NCBI RefSeq assembly: GCF_014641615.1
Contig: NZ_BMIB01000004.1
Coordinates: 1,179,557 to 1,243,556 of the forward strand
DNA: 64,000 nt
Source: Filimonas zeae
GTDB taxonomy: Bacteria > Bacteroidota > Bacteroidia > Chitinophagales > Chitinophagaceae
Reading direction: 5' to 3'
Part shown: positions 26,696-35,390 of the stretch, one piece after another
How positions within the stretch are numbered: the first letter of the stretch is position 1
How the letters are laid out: every line of letters starts with the position of its first letter
Position numbers and translations under genes: made by a program
The notes under the pieces: model-generated
What the model was told of the DNA's origin: nothing
Databases searched by the model: none
What the model saw: the letters and a program-made list of their open reading frames with translations, nothing else

Positions 26696-28207
26696 TTGCT
26701 GCAACTAACAAATGCTATATGGCTCTGGGCAGGTACTGCTGTTATTATACCCCTGCTGCTGCACCTCTGGAACATCCGGCAGGGCAAGGTGTTGCAGGTG
26801 GGCAGCATACAGTTGATGCAACAGCATGCACGGCAGGCCTCGCTAAACCGGCGGCTGACAGATATTCCGCTACTACTGCTGCGGTGTTTGCTGATATTGC
26901 TGGTGGCGCTGTTGCTGGCAAAGCCTGTGTGGGTAGCACGTAGCAGTAGTACTAAAAAGGGATGGGTGCTGCTGGCACCTGATTACGGAAAACAAACCTA
27001 TCAGCATTTTAAGCCGGCCATTGACGCTTTACTGCAACAGGGATTTGAACTACGTTTTCTTGAAGAGGATTTTACCCCGGTGGATACTTCCCGGTTCTTT
27101 GGTACAGATAAGATGAGCCCCCCTGAGCAAACGGGTAATTACTGGGCGCCTTTGCCCAAATTAACAGCAAAGGCTCAACATGGCATGCCGGTTTATATTT
27201 ATTCAGCTAACCAATTACGTTATTTCAACGGCGAAAAACCAGTACTGCCTTCTAACATACACTGGTTTACTTTTACGCCTGAAAACGAAACAAGGCGGTC
27301 TATTGCCAGTGCCTGGCGGATGCCTCCTGCATCCGGGCAAACCGGCGACTCCGGCACTATACGGATAGCAATGGCACACAGCACGCCAGCCTCGTTAATC
27401 TATAGCTATCATACAATACCCTTTACAGCAGGCAACCACGACAGCTTTACGGTACGCAGATTTCAGGATGGGACATGGCGTATTTCACTGCCCGGAGCAG
27501 CATTGGTAAAAATAGATACCACCGTTTGCCGCATTGCATTATATACCGGTGATTACCCACAGGACGCCAGGTATATACAGGCAGCTATAACGGCTATACA
27601 ATCCAGCCTGCAGCTGCCTGTTCAGCTTGTTACTTTCAGCAGCACGCCGCCCGCGCAGCCATATAGCTGGCTGATGTGGCTATCTGCCAAACCTGTACCT
27701 GCTGCTTTACAGGCAGAAAATGTACTTACATATCACAATGGCAAAACAAGTACCGCCGCCTCTGTGTTACAAACCGGGCAGCCCATGCAGCCGGTAACAC
27801 TACGGCAGTACAACCTTGTTACCACGCCGGAAGACAGCCTGCGGGTATTATGGCGGAACGGCTGGGGGCAACCTGTTTTATATACAACACTTAACCAGCC
27901 TCATTACTACCGGCTGGCTACACGCTTCAGCCCTTTGTGGAATACACTTACATGGAGTGCTGATTTTCCCGCACTGCTTACCCGGTTGCTGCTGGAAGGC
28001 GGCACTGCTGCTGATGCCACAGATGCAGCAGATATACGCAGCATAGATAGTGCACAGTTACAGCCACAGACAAGCATTGCATCGGGCACTACGCATGCCC
28101 CGGATAACACTACCCCCCTGCAACCTTTATGCTGGCTGCTGACAACCATAGTATTGTTGTGCGAACGGTTGCTGGCGCACAAAAACAAAGGAGGGGCGTA
28201 TGCATAA
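26696..28207 (+). CDS. BatA-domain membrane protein with TTG start
   Basis: 503 residues. The first 75 residues match the BatA N-terminal region: LQLTNAIWLWAGTAVIIPLLLHLWNIRQGKVLQVGSIQLMQ, then RRLTDIPLLLLRCLLILLVALLLAKPVW. It has two membrane helices at the N-terminus and one at the C-terminus (PLCWLLTTIVLLCERLLAH). The central part is periplasmic and unassigned. No ATG occurs before the first helix in this frame and an upstream in-frame stop is at 26678, so the TTG at 26696, 2 bases after the DUF58 stop, is the supported start. It overlaps the next gene by 8 bases. Confidence 0.8.
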   Translation: MLQLTNAIWLWAGTAVIIPLLLHLWNIRQGKVLQVGSIQLMQQHARQASLNRRLTDIPLLLLRCLLILLVALLLAKPVWVARSSSTKKGWVLLAPDYGKQTYQHFKPAIDALLQQGFELRFLEEDFTPVDTSRFFGTDKMSPPEQTGNYWAPLPKLTAKAQHGMPVYIYSANQLRYFNGEKPVLPSNIHWFTFTPENETRRSIASAWRMPPASGQTGDSGTIRIAMAHSTPASLIYSYHTIPFTAGNHDSFTVRRFQDGTWRISLPGAALVKIDTTVCRIALYTGDYPQDARYIQAAITAIQSSLQLPVQLVTFSSTPPAQPYSWLMWLSAKPVPAALQAENVLTYHNGKTSTAASVLQTGQPMQPVTLRQYNLVTTPEDSLRVLWRNGWGQPVLYTTLNQPHYYRLATRFSPLWNTLTWSADFPALLTRLLLEGGTAADATDAADIRSIDSAQLQPQTSIASGTTHAPDNTTPLQPLCWLLTTIVLLCERLLAHKNKGGAYA

Positions 28208-30380
28208 CCTTACCCCCGCACAACAGCTATATGCATGGCGACGCAACTGGCGCAGGCAGGCCTTACTGTATTGCGGATTACTGGCAGCTGGCAGTGCATT
28301 GGTTACAGGTGCTTTGTTACACACACTACTCCATGCATCGTGGTGGTGGGTAGTTCCGGTTGCAGCAGCAGCTATGGGCGTTGCCATGTTTTTGTGGCCA
28401 CAATGGCGTATTACAGAAAAAGACATTCTTCAATACCTTAACCGGCAGATACCGGAACTGGAAGAGAGCAGTGAGTTATTGCTGCTGCCACCAGACAGCA
28501 CCAGTCCGCTACAGCAACTGCAACTACTGCGTATTACTCCGGTAATGCAACGGTTAAAGCCTGTACCACCTATGCAGCGTGTGCTGAAAAGAGGACTGTT
28601 GTTCTTTACCGGATCGGCGCTACTGTGTTTGCTTATTACACAAACCGCAGGCAAACGGCATTCAGATAAAGCAGATACACCAGCAACCAGCGGGCCGGTG
28701 GTTGCGGAACAATTACCACCAGGTATTGCAGGCGCAACTGTGCATATACAGCCACCCGCGTATACAGGTAAGGCTGCCAGGCAGCAGCAATGGTTAAACC
28801 TGCGTGTAGAAGAAGGGGTCGCGGTAAACTGGCGTATCCGCACCACACAACCTGTGGAAACGTTGCAGATACTATTTAACGATTCTACCCGCCTGCGCTT
28901 TCGCGCTACAGACAGCAGTCACACGCAATGGCAGGCCGGCACTACGTTAACACACTCCGGCTTTTACCGTATTCAGCTGGCTCAGCAGCTGTCTGAGTTT
29001 TATAAAATAGAAAGTATTAAAGACCAGCCACCGGCCATTAGTTTTCAGGCACCCGGCCCCCATACCGTTATTGATTACGGCATGCCGGAGCAGGTGGGCA
29101 TTCGCTTACAGGTAAGCGACGACTACGGCGTGGCGGGCGCCACTATTATAGCAACTGTTGCCAGCGGCAGCGGCGAGGCGGTGAAGTTTAAAGAGCAGCA
29201 GCTTGCTTTTACCAACAGCTTTGCGGCGCACGATACCAGCTACAGGCTGCAACAATTACTGCAACTGAAAACCTTGCAGATGCAGCCGGGTGATGAGCTG
29301 TATTTTTATGTAAAAGCAACAGATACACGCGGGCAGCAAACCCGTTCGGATATTTATATTGTTACCCTGCCCGATACTGCTCAGCTGATGAGCATGGATG
29401 GCATTGTATCCGGCGTAAACCTGAAGCCGGAATACTTCAGAAGTCAGCGGCAGATTATTATTGAAACAGAACAACTGCTGCGCGACCAGGCCACCATGAG
29501 CATACAAGCCTTTAACGAAAAAAGCAATGACCTGGGCGTGGATCAGAAATTACTACGCCTGCGCTATGGCAGGTTTTTGGGTGAAGAGTCTGAAACGCAT
29601 ATTGGTGAAGAGCGGGTGGAAGATGATGAGCACGGCCATGATGAACATGACCACGATGAACACGATGGCCATGCGCACCACCAGGAAAACACAGCCAAAG
29701 ACTTTAACAACGCGGATAAAATACTGGATGCTTTTTCGCACAAGCACGATATAGCAGAAGACGCCACTTTTTTTGACCCCGAAACCAAAAAGCAATTAAA
29801 AGCCACGCTTGCCGAGATGTGGAATGCGGAGTTAAGGCTGCGTACCTTTACACCCAGAGAGGCGTTGCCTTATGAGTACAAGGCATTGCGCCTGCTGAAA
29901 GATCTGCAACAGAAATCACGCTCTTACGTAGGTAAAACCAGCGCTAAACTTCCGCCGCTGAAACCGGAGAAACGGCTTACGGGCGAACTGGATAAAATTA
30001 TAACACCGGTATATCAGAAACAGCAAACAGATACCGCCAACCCGTATACTACACTACGCCTGGCGATGAGTTTACTGGAGCAGGCACAAACCGGCGCTGT
30101 GTTATCTGCCACAGACAATGCATTGTTACAGCAGGTAATACCACAACTGGGTAAAGCCGCAGCTGCACAGCCATCGCTATACCTTTCTGCTTACGAAGCC
30201 CTGCAACGCATTACCCGGCTGCCGCAAGGCGGACGAGCGGCAGATATAGCCGTTACCCTGAAAGCATTGCACCGCTTAACACCTGCGCCAGGCAAACTGC
30301 CCTCCGCCCCTGCCTCCGGCGGCATGCCTGCTTTATCGCAACAATATTTTCAACAGCTAAAAGCCGGTAAGCAGCTATGA
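28200..30380 (+). CDS. Large membrane-anchored protein of the MoxR cluster (DUF4175-like) with a His/Asp-rich insert
   Basis: 726 residues. Two N-terminal membrane helices (about 22-40 and 43-65) and one near 130-142 precede a long periplasmic part with Ig-like stretches (GATVHIQPPAYTGKAARQQQWL; PPAISFQAPGPHTVIDYGMPEQVGIRLQVSDDYGV), typical of DUF4175-like proteins from this operon. A His/Asp/Glu cluster (about residues 471-497; repeated HDEHD units) could bind metal ions. The C-terminal 220 residues are helical. Overlaps of 8 bases with the BatA-like gene and 4 bases with the next show tight coupling. No enzymatic motif is recognisable. Confidence 0.75.
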   Translation: MHNLTPAQQLYAWRRNWRRQALLYCGLLAAGSALVTGALLHTLLHASWWWVVPVAAAAMGVAMFLWPQWRITEKDILQYLNRQIPELEESSELLLLPPDSTSPLQQLQLLRITPVMQRLKPVPPMQRVLKRGLLFFTGSALLCLLITQTAGKRHSDKADTPATSGPVVAEQLPPGIAGATVHIQPPAYTGKAARQQQWLNLRVEEGVAVNWRIRTTQPVETLQILFNDSTRLRFRATDSSHTQWQAGTTLTHSGFYRIQLAQQLSEFYKIESIKDQPPAISFQAPGPHTVIDYGMPEQVGIRLQVSDDYGVAGATIIATVASGSGEAVKFKEQQLAFTNSFAAHDTSYRLQQLLQLKTLQMQPGDELYFYVKATDTRGQQTRSDIYIVTLPDTAQLMSMDGIVSGVNLKPEYFRSQRQIIIETEQLLRDQATMSIQAFNEKSNDLGVDQKLLRLRYGRFLGEESETHIGEERVEDDEHGHDEHDHDEHDGHAHHQENTAKDFNNADKILDAFSHKHDIAEDATFFDPETKKQLKATLAEMWNAELRLRTFTPREALPYEYKALRLLKDLQQKSRSYVGKTSAKLPPLKPEKRLTGELDKIITPVYQKQQTDTANPYTTLRLAMSLLEQAQTGAVLSATDNALLQQVIPQLGKAAAAQPSLYLSAYEALQRITRLPQGGRAADIAVTLKALHRLTPAPGKLPSAPASGGMPALSQQYFQQLKAGKQL

Positions 30381-32146
30381 ACAGGCAGAGTGAACTGATA
30401 GTGCTTATTATAAGTGTGGTTATCGCCGCCATACTTTGCTGGCTGGAGTTCCGCAGAACACAAAAGCGTTTCCGCCTGCTGCGTATGACAGCCGCATTTG
30501 CAGCAGTAGCAGCGCTTACATTGCTGGCTATACCCGTGAGTTATACCAGCTTATCGCTTGTTGAGCCGGAAGTAGTAATAGTAACCACTGATGGCGTACA
30601 GCGCGATTCACTGGCAACCTTTGAACGTTTTGCAGGAAGAGATGTTAGCCGGTACAGTGCTAACGAACTGTGGAAGCTGTCGTCTGCTGCCCATTACCAG
30701 GTACATGTTTTTGGATACGGACTGTCTGCTACAGAACTGGAACGCATATCCGGCACTTCATCCATAGTACCGCACCTTACTGCACCTTCCGGCATAGTAC
30801 AGATACACTGGCAGCAGCAGCTTTTACAGGGGCAACCACTGCTGGTGCAGGGGCGCTATAATAACACCGGCACTACACCTGTGCAGTTGCAGTTAAGCGG
30901 GCAGCACACCTTACTGGATAGCTGCACCATAGCTGCCGGCACCGATACTTTGTTTCAGTTACAGGCATTGCCTGTGCATAAAGAGAAAGCGCTTTATCAG
31001 TTGACCACGCTTTCGGGAAAAGACACATTGAGCAAAGAGCCGGTGCCTGTAGTGGTAAACAGCCACACGCCTTTATCTGTACTGATACTGGCAGCAGCAC
31101 CGGGTTTTGAATACCGCTTTCTTACCAACTGGTTAACAGATAATGGGTATAGCATAGCCTCGCGTACAGCCATCAGTAAAAACAAATATCAGTTCAGCTA
31201 CGCCAACCACCGGCAGGTAGCATTGGAACAGCTTACACCAGCTACTTTATCGCAGTTTGATGTGGTAGTAACCGATGCCGCCGCTTTACAAACGGCTGCG
31301 CCTGCTGAGTTAACAGCCCTACGTGAACAGATAGCCACCCGGGCAATGGGTATGGTTGTGCTGGCAGACAGCAGTAAACTTCCTGCCTGGTTAAGCACGG
31401 CTTCACTGACTGTACAGCAGGCAGGGGCTGTACCACAAAACCTTACGCTTTCTGTACCGGGTACGGGCAATGCGGCGCTTCCTGCTTCTCTCCCGTTATA
31501 TATTACTCCCTCAGCGGCACTGCTTCCTTTGTATAGCGATGTGCAGCAGCATCTGCGTGTAGCAGCGGGGTTGTATGGGGCAGGGCATGTGGTTATGAGT
31601 ACCCTTACCAATACGTATAGCTGGCAGCTTGCGGGTAACCAGCAAACCTATGCCGCTGTATGGAGTACATTATTACAGCAGGCAGCCCGGCCGGATTTTA
31701 CGGCGCAGCAATGGTTTACTGCACCCGCGTTACCGGTAGTACACCAGCCTGCGGTATTATATCGCAATACTACAGATAGCACTATTGCGCCTCCTTTGGT
31801 AAACGGGCATCTGGTGGCGCCTGCTCAGCAGCAACTGCTGCCTTTTATATGGCAGGGCAGTTACTGGCCGGTACATAGCGGCTGGCAAACAATACCTGCT
31901 GCCAACAGCAATACCCCGTGGTATGCCTATTTGCCGGAGCACTGGAAAATGGTACGTGCAATGGAAAAGCGGGCTGTTACACTGGAACGCGCTTATTTAC
32001 AGAAAAATACATCCGGCACTAAAAAGCAACCCGCTATTGTAAACCACAAGCTGCCCCCTGTATACGCCTGGATATTGTTGCTGGCGGCCTGCACCTTTTT
32101 GTGGTGGGAGGGTAAGACACGGTATACAGACCGAAAAAAGCGGTAA
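30377..32146 (+). CDS. Membrane protein of the MoxR cluster, unknown function
   Basis: 589 residues. Two N-terminal helices (about 8-22 and 35-57) and one C-terminal helix (about 562-580) flank a large periplasmic domain. The middle has a Rossmann-like run (PLSVLILAAAPGFEYRFLTNWLTDNGYSIASR, then LSQFDVVVTDAAAL) resembling the GATase1-like domain of BatA-type proteins. It begins inside the stop of the previous gene (ATGA overlap), so it belongs to the same operon. The role is inferred from context only. Confidence 0.72.
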   Translation: MNRQSELIVLIISVVIAAILCWLEFRRTQKRFRLLRMTAAFAAVAALTLLAIPVSYTSLSLVEPEVVIVTTDGVQRDSLATFERFAGRDVSRYSANELWKLSSAAHYQVHVFGYGLSATELERISGTSSIVPHLTAPSGIVQIHWQQQLLQGQPLLVQGRYNNTGTTPVQLQLSGQHTLLDSCTIAAGTDTLFQLQALPVHKEKALYQLTTLSGKDTLSKEPVPVVVNSHTPLSVLILAAAPGFEYRFLTNWLTDNGYSIASRTAISKNKYQFSYANHRQVALEQLTPATLSQFDVVVTDAAALQTAAPAELTALREQIATRAMGMVVLADSSKLPAWLSTASLTVQQAGAVPQNLTLSVPGTGNAALPASLPLYITPSAALLPLYSDVQQHLRVAAGLYGAGHVVMSTLTNTYSWQLAGNQQTYAAVWSTLLQQAARPDFTAQQWFTAPALPVVHQPAVLYRNTTDSTIAPPLVNGHLVAPAQQQLLPFIWQGSYWPVHSGWQTIPAANSNTPWYAYLPEHWKMVRAMEKRAVTLERAYLQKNTSGTKKQPAIVNHKLPPVYAWILLLAACTFLWWEGKTRYTDRKKR

Positions 32147-32197
32147 TATGAAAAAGAGCCGGAGTAAAATTTCGTAGATTGCTTTATCTGCAAACAC

Positions 32198-32251
32198 ATG
32201 AGTAAGGTGTTTTATTATTCACCAAAAACTAACAAGGAGGTAATACCTTGA
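32198..32251 (+). CDS. Possible 17-residue leader peptide overlapping the tldD start
   Basis: ATG at 32198 encodes MSKVFYYSPKTNKEVIP and stops at TGA 32249-32251, which overlaps the TTG start codon of the following TldD gene by two bases. The reading frame contains the strong Shine-Dalgarno sequence of that gene. It may couple translation, or be chance; it is too short to judge by composition. Confidence 0.3.
   Translation: MSKVFYYSPKTNKEVIP
32234..32240 (+). promoter_or_regulatory. Strong Shine-Dalgarno before a TTG start
   Basis: AAGGAGG lies 7 bases before the TTG at 32248. Such a full SD is rare among the genes here and decides this non-ATG start. Confidence 0.7.
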
Positions 32252-33885
32252 AACGAAAAGAATTTCTCCACCTCTCTGCCATGAGCATAGGCGCTATGAT
32301 GCTGCCTAAGTTCTCACTGCTGGGTAATCCCATTACTGCTGAAGAGGCTTTGTATGAAGGTTTGGACGTTAGCACCAAAAAAGCACTGGCCGATGTGGCC
32401 TTACAGGCAGCTACCAGCAAAGGTGCTACGTATGCAGACATTCGTATCGGACGCTACCTGAACCAGTTTGTAACCACGCGCGAGAAGAAGGTACAGGGCA
32501 TTGCCAACACAGAATCGCTGGGTGTAGGCATACGCGTAATTGCCAACGGCAGCTGGGGCTTTGCTGCTACCAACAGCTTTACCAAAGAAGACATTGCCCG
32601 TACAGCTGAGAAAGCGGTGGCAGTGGCCAAAGCCAATTCAAAAATAATTACCGAGCCGGTACAGCTGGCACCGCAGAAAGGCTATGGCGAGGTAACCTGG
32701 AAAACGCCGGTTGAGCAGAACGCTTTTACAGTTCCGGTAAAGGACAAGGTAGATTTGTTGTTACAGGCAAACGGCATTGCCATGCAGGGCGGCGCCAGCT
32801 TTGTTAACTCGGCAATTCTGGCGGTGAACGAGCAAAAGTATTTTGCATCAACAGACGGCTCGTATATTGATCAGGACATACACCGCATCTTCCCCACTTT
32901 TACGGTTACTAAAATAGACCGGGCTTCTAATAAGTTTCAATCGCGCAAATCGTTAAGCGCTCCATCGGGTATGGGGTATGAATACCTTACACCGCTGGCA
33001 GACACGCGTGTTGCGGGTATTGTTACGCGTTATAAAGGACGCTACGATCTGCTGGAAGATATTAAGAATGCCACAGCAGATGTAGAGCAAAAGCTGAAAG
33101 CGAAATCTGTTGAGCCGGGTAAGTACGATCTGGTGCTTGACCCATCGCATTTGTGGCTGACGATTCACGAATCGGTAGCGCACCCTACGGAACTGGACCG
33201 TGTGCTGGGTTACGAAGCCAACTATGCAGGCACCAGCTTTCTTACGCTGGACAAGTGGAAGGCAGGCAACTTTAAGTTTGGCAGCGACCTGGTGAATATT
33301 GTGGGCGACAAACTGCAACCGGGCTCACTGGGTGCAGTAGGTTATGACGATGAAGGGGTGAAATGTAAAGAGTGGGATATTATTAAGAACGGGGTGCTGG
33401 TAAATTATCAGGCCATCCGCGATCAGGCGCATATTATAGGCCTGAAAGAATCGCAGGGCTGCTGCTATGCCCAAACCTGGGCAGATGTACAGTTTCAGCG
33501 TATGCCTAACGTATCATTGCGCCCGGGTACCAGTCCGTTAAGTGTAGACGATATGATTAAGAATGTAGAAAAGGGTATTTACATTGTAGGTGATGGTTCT
33601 TTCTCTATTGATCAGCAACGGTATAATTTTCAGTTTGGCGGGCAAACCTTCTATGAAATCAAAAACGGTAAAATAGTGGGTATGTTAAACGACGTGGCTT
33701 ATCAGGCCAACACGCAGGAGTTCTGGAACAGCTGTACCGCCATTGCCGATGCCAGCGACTACCGCCTGGGCGGCGCCTTTAACGATGGTAAAGGGCAGCC
33801 TTCGCAGTCGAATGCTGTATCGCACGGCAGTTCCACCACCCGTTTTAATGGAGTAAACGTTATTAACACCGCACGTAAAATCTGA
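32248..33885 (+). CDS. tldD: TldD-family metallopeptidase, first copy, with Tat-like signal
   Basis: 545 residues, starting at TTG 32248. The N-terminus MKRKEFLHLSAMSIGAMMLPKFSLLG aligns residue by residue with the second copy at 35391, which supports this start. The zinc motif HExxxH is present (H307, E308, H312 in HESVAHPTELDRVLGYEANYAGTSFL), as are the family blocks KGATYADIRIGRYLNQFV and GSLGAVGYDDEGV. TldD pairs with TldE/PmbA to form a heterodimeric peptidase that degrades or trims unfolded peptides, for instance in microcin B17 maturation. The twin-arginine position here is KRK, an imperfect Tat motif. It forms a module with the tldE gene 10 bases downstream. Confidence 0.92.
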   Translation: MKRKEFLHLSAMSIGAMMLPKFSLLGNPITAEEALYEGLDVSTKKALADVALQAATSKGATYADIRIGRYLNQFVTTREKKVQGIANTESLGVGIRVIANGSWGFAATNSFTKEDIARTAEKAVAVAKANSKIITEPVQLAPQKGYGEVTWKTPVEQNAFTVPVKDKVDLLLQANGIAMQGGASFVNSAILAVNEQKYFASTDGSYIDQDIHRIFPTFTVTKIDRASNKFQSRKSLSAPSGMGYEYLTPLADTRVAGIVTRYKGRYDLLEDIKNATADVEQKLKAKSVEPGKYDLVLDPSHLWLTIHESVAHPTELDRVLGYEANYAGTSFLTLDKWKAGNFKFGSDLVNIVGDKLQPGSLGAVGYDDEGVKCKEWDIIKNGVLVNYQAIRDQAHIIGLKESQGCCYAQTWADVQFQRMPNVSLRPGTSPLSVDDMIKNVEKGIYIVGDGSFSIDQQRYNFQFGGQTFYEIKNGKIVGMLNDVAYQANTQEFWNSCTAIADASDYRLGGAFNDGKGQPSQSNAVSHGSSTTRFNGVNVINTARKI

Positions 33886-33895
33886 CACTACTAAC

Positions 33896-35230
33896 ATGGC
33901 AATACTTACGAAAGAACAGGCGCAGACACTACTGAAAAAAGTGCTGAGCTATTCCAAAGCAGACGAATGCGAGGTTGGCCTCAACGGTTCTGAAGGAGGC
34001 AACATACGTTATGCGCGTAACGCAGTATCTACCGCAGGCGACATCAGCAACCTTACGCTTTCGGTTAGTGCCACCTTTGGCAAAAAAACAGGCACCGCTA
34101 CCATTAACGAGTTTAGTGATGCTGCACTGGAAAGAGTGGTAAGGCGTGCAGAAGAACTGGCACAGCTGGCTCCGGAAAATCCGGAATACGTACCACTACT
34201 GGGGCCACAAACATATAAAGAAAGCATTACCTGGGTACCTGCCACCGCGGCTATTACCCCCGATACACGGGCCGAAGCAGTAGCAAAAAGCATAAAAGTG
34301 GCAAAGGAAGCCAACCTGCAAAGCGCCGGGTATATTGAAAATACCAGCAGCTTTACCGCAATGGCAAACTCTAAAGGATTGTTTGCCTATAACAAGGATA
34401 CCGATGTGGTGTTTAGTATTACCACCCGCAATGAAGCGGGTACCGGTTCGGGCTATGCCGCCAGAGGGTATAACGACATCAGCAAGCTGGATACACACAG
34501 CGCTACTAAAATATCTGCCAGCAAAGCCAATGGTTCTGCCGGCGCCAGAGCTATTGAGCCCGGTAAGTACACCGTAATACTGGAGCCGGTTGCAGGCGCT
34601 TATATGCTGGAGAACATGTTTCGCGGACTGGATGCACGCAGTGCCGATGAAGGCCGCAGCTTTATGAGTAAACCTGGTGGCGGCAACCGTTTGGGCGAGC
34701 AGCTGATGGATGAAAAAGTAAACCTGTACTCTGATCCGTTTAATGCTGAATTACCTTCCAACACCTGGAGCCGGGATGGCTTTCCACTGGAACGCACCAG
34801 CTGGATAGACAAAGGGGTGGTAAAAAATCTGGCTTATAACCGCTACTGGGCGCAGCAGAAAAATGTACAGCCTGTTCCGTTTCCTTCTAACATGATTATG
34901 ACTGGTGGTGATGCCAGTTTAGAAGAACTGATTAAAAGCACAGAAAAAGGCATATTAATTTCGCGCCTGTGGTATATACGCATGGTAGACCCGCAATCGC
35001 TGCTGCTTACCGGCCTTACTCGTGACGGAACTTTTTATATTGAAAATGGCCAGATTAAATTCCCGATCAAGAATATGCGCTTTAACGAAAGCCCTGTTAT
35101 TATGCTTAATAACGTGGAGGCACTGGGCAAACCGGAGCGCACTATCAGTATTGAATCGTACAGAAGCTATCTGATACCGCCGATGAAAATAAGAGACTTT
35201 ACGTTTACGTCTCTGTCAGACGCGATATAG
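33896..35230 (+). CDS. tldE: TldE/PmbA-family protein, first copy
   Basis: 444 residues with no signal peptide. Typical PmbA/TldE pattern: ADECEVGLNGSEGGNIRYARNAVSTAGDISN at the N-terminus, LEPGKYTVILEPVAG-type strand, ARSADEGRSFMSKPGG, and the C-terminal LFLSRLWYIRMVDPQSLLLTGLTRDGTF block. TldE lacks the catalytic zinc motif and completes the active heterodimer with TldD. It starts 10 bases after tldD and ends at a strong terminator. Confidence 0.92.
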   Translation: MAILTKEQAQTLLKKVLSYSKADECEVGLNGSEGGNIRYARNAVSTAGDISNLTLSVSATFGKKTGTATINEFSDAALERVVRRAEELAQLAPENPEYVPLLGPQTYKESITWVPATAAITPDTRAEAVAKSIKVAKEANLQSAGYIENTSSFTAMANSKGLFAYNKDTDVVFSITTRNEAGTGSGYAARGYNDISKLDTHSATKISASKANGSAGARAIEPGKYTVILEPVAGAYMLENMFRGLDARSADEGRSFMSKPGGGNRLGEQLMDEKVNLYSDPFNAELPSNTWSRDGFPLERTSWIDKGVVKNLAYNRYWAQQKNVQPVPFPSNMIMTGGDASLEELIKSTEKGILISRLWYIRMVDPQSLLLTGLTRDGTFYIENGQIKFPIKNMRFNESPVIMLNNVEALGKPERTISIESYRSYLIPPMKIRDFTFTSLSDAI

Positions 35231-35245
35231 ATATTCTTATTTCAG

Positions 35246-35282
35246 AAAGAGGGTGTATGAAGTTCCATACACCCTCTTTTTA
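35246..35282 (+). terminator. Rho-independent terminator after the first tldD-tldE pair
   Basis: A 14-bp perfect stem (35246-35259 with 35266-35279; AAAGAGGGTGTATG and its complement) with a 6-base loop runs into T residues. Confidence 0.92.
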
Positions 35283-35390
35283 TTGGTACCTGCTACCGCT
35301 CGTCACAATGCCGTTATTCTTCCATAAAAAACAGGTAAATTCCCTATCGTTAATTTCTGCCTATTATTCACCTCAAACACCAGAACTATT

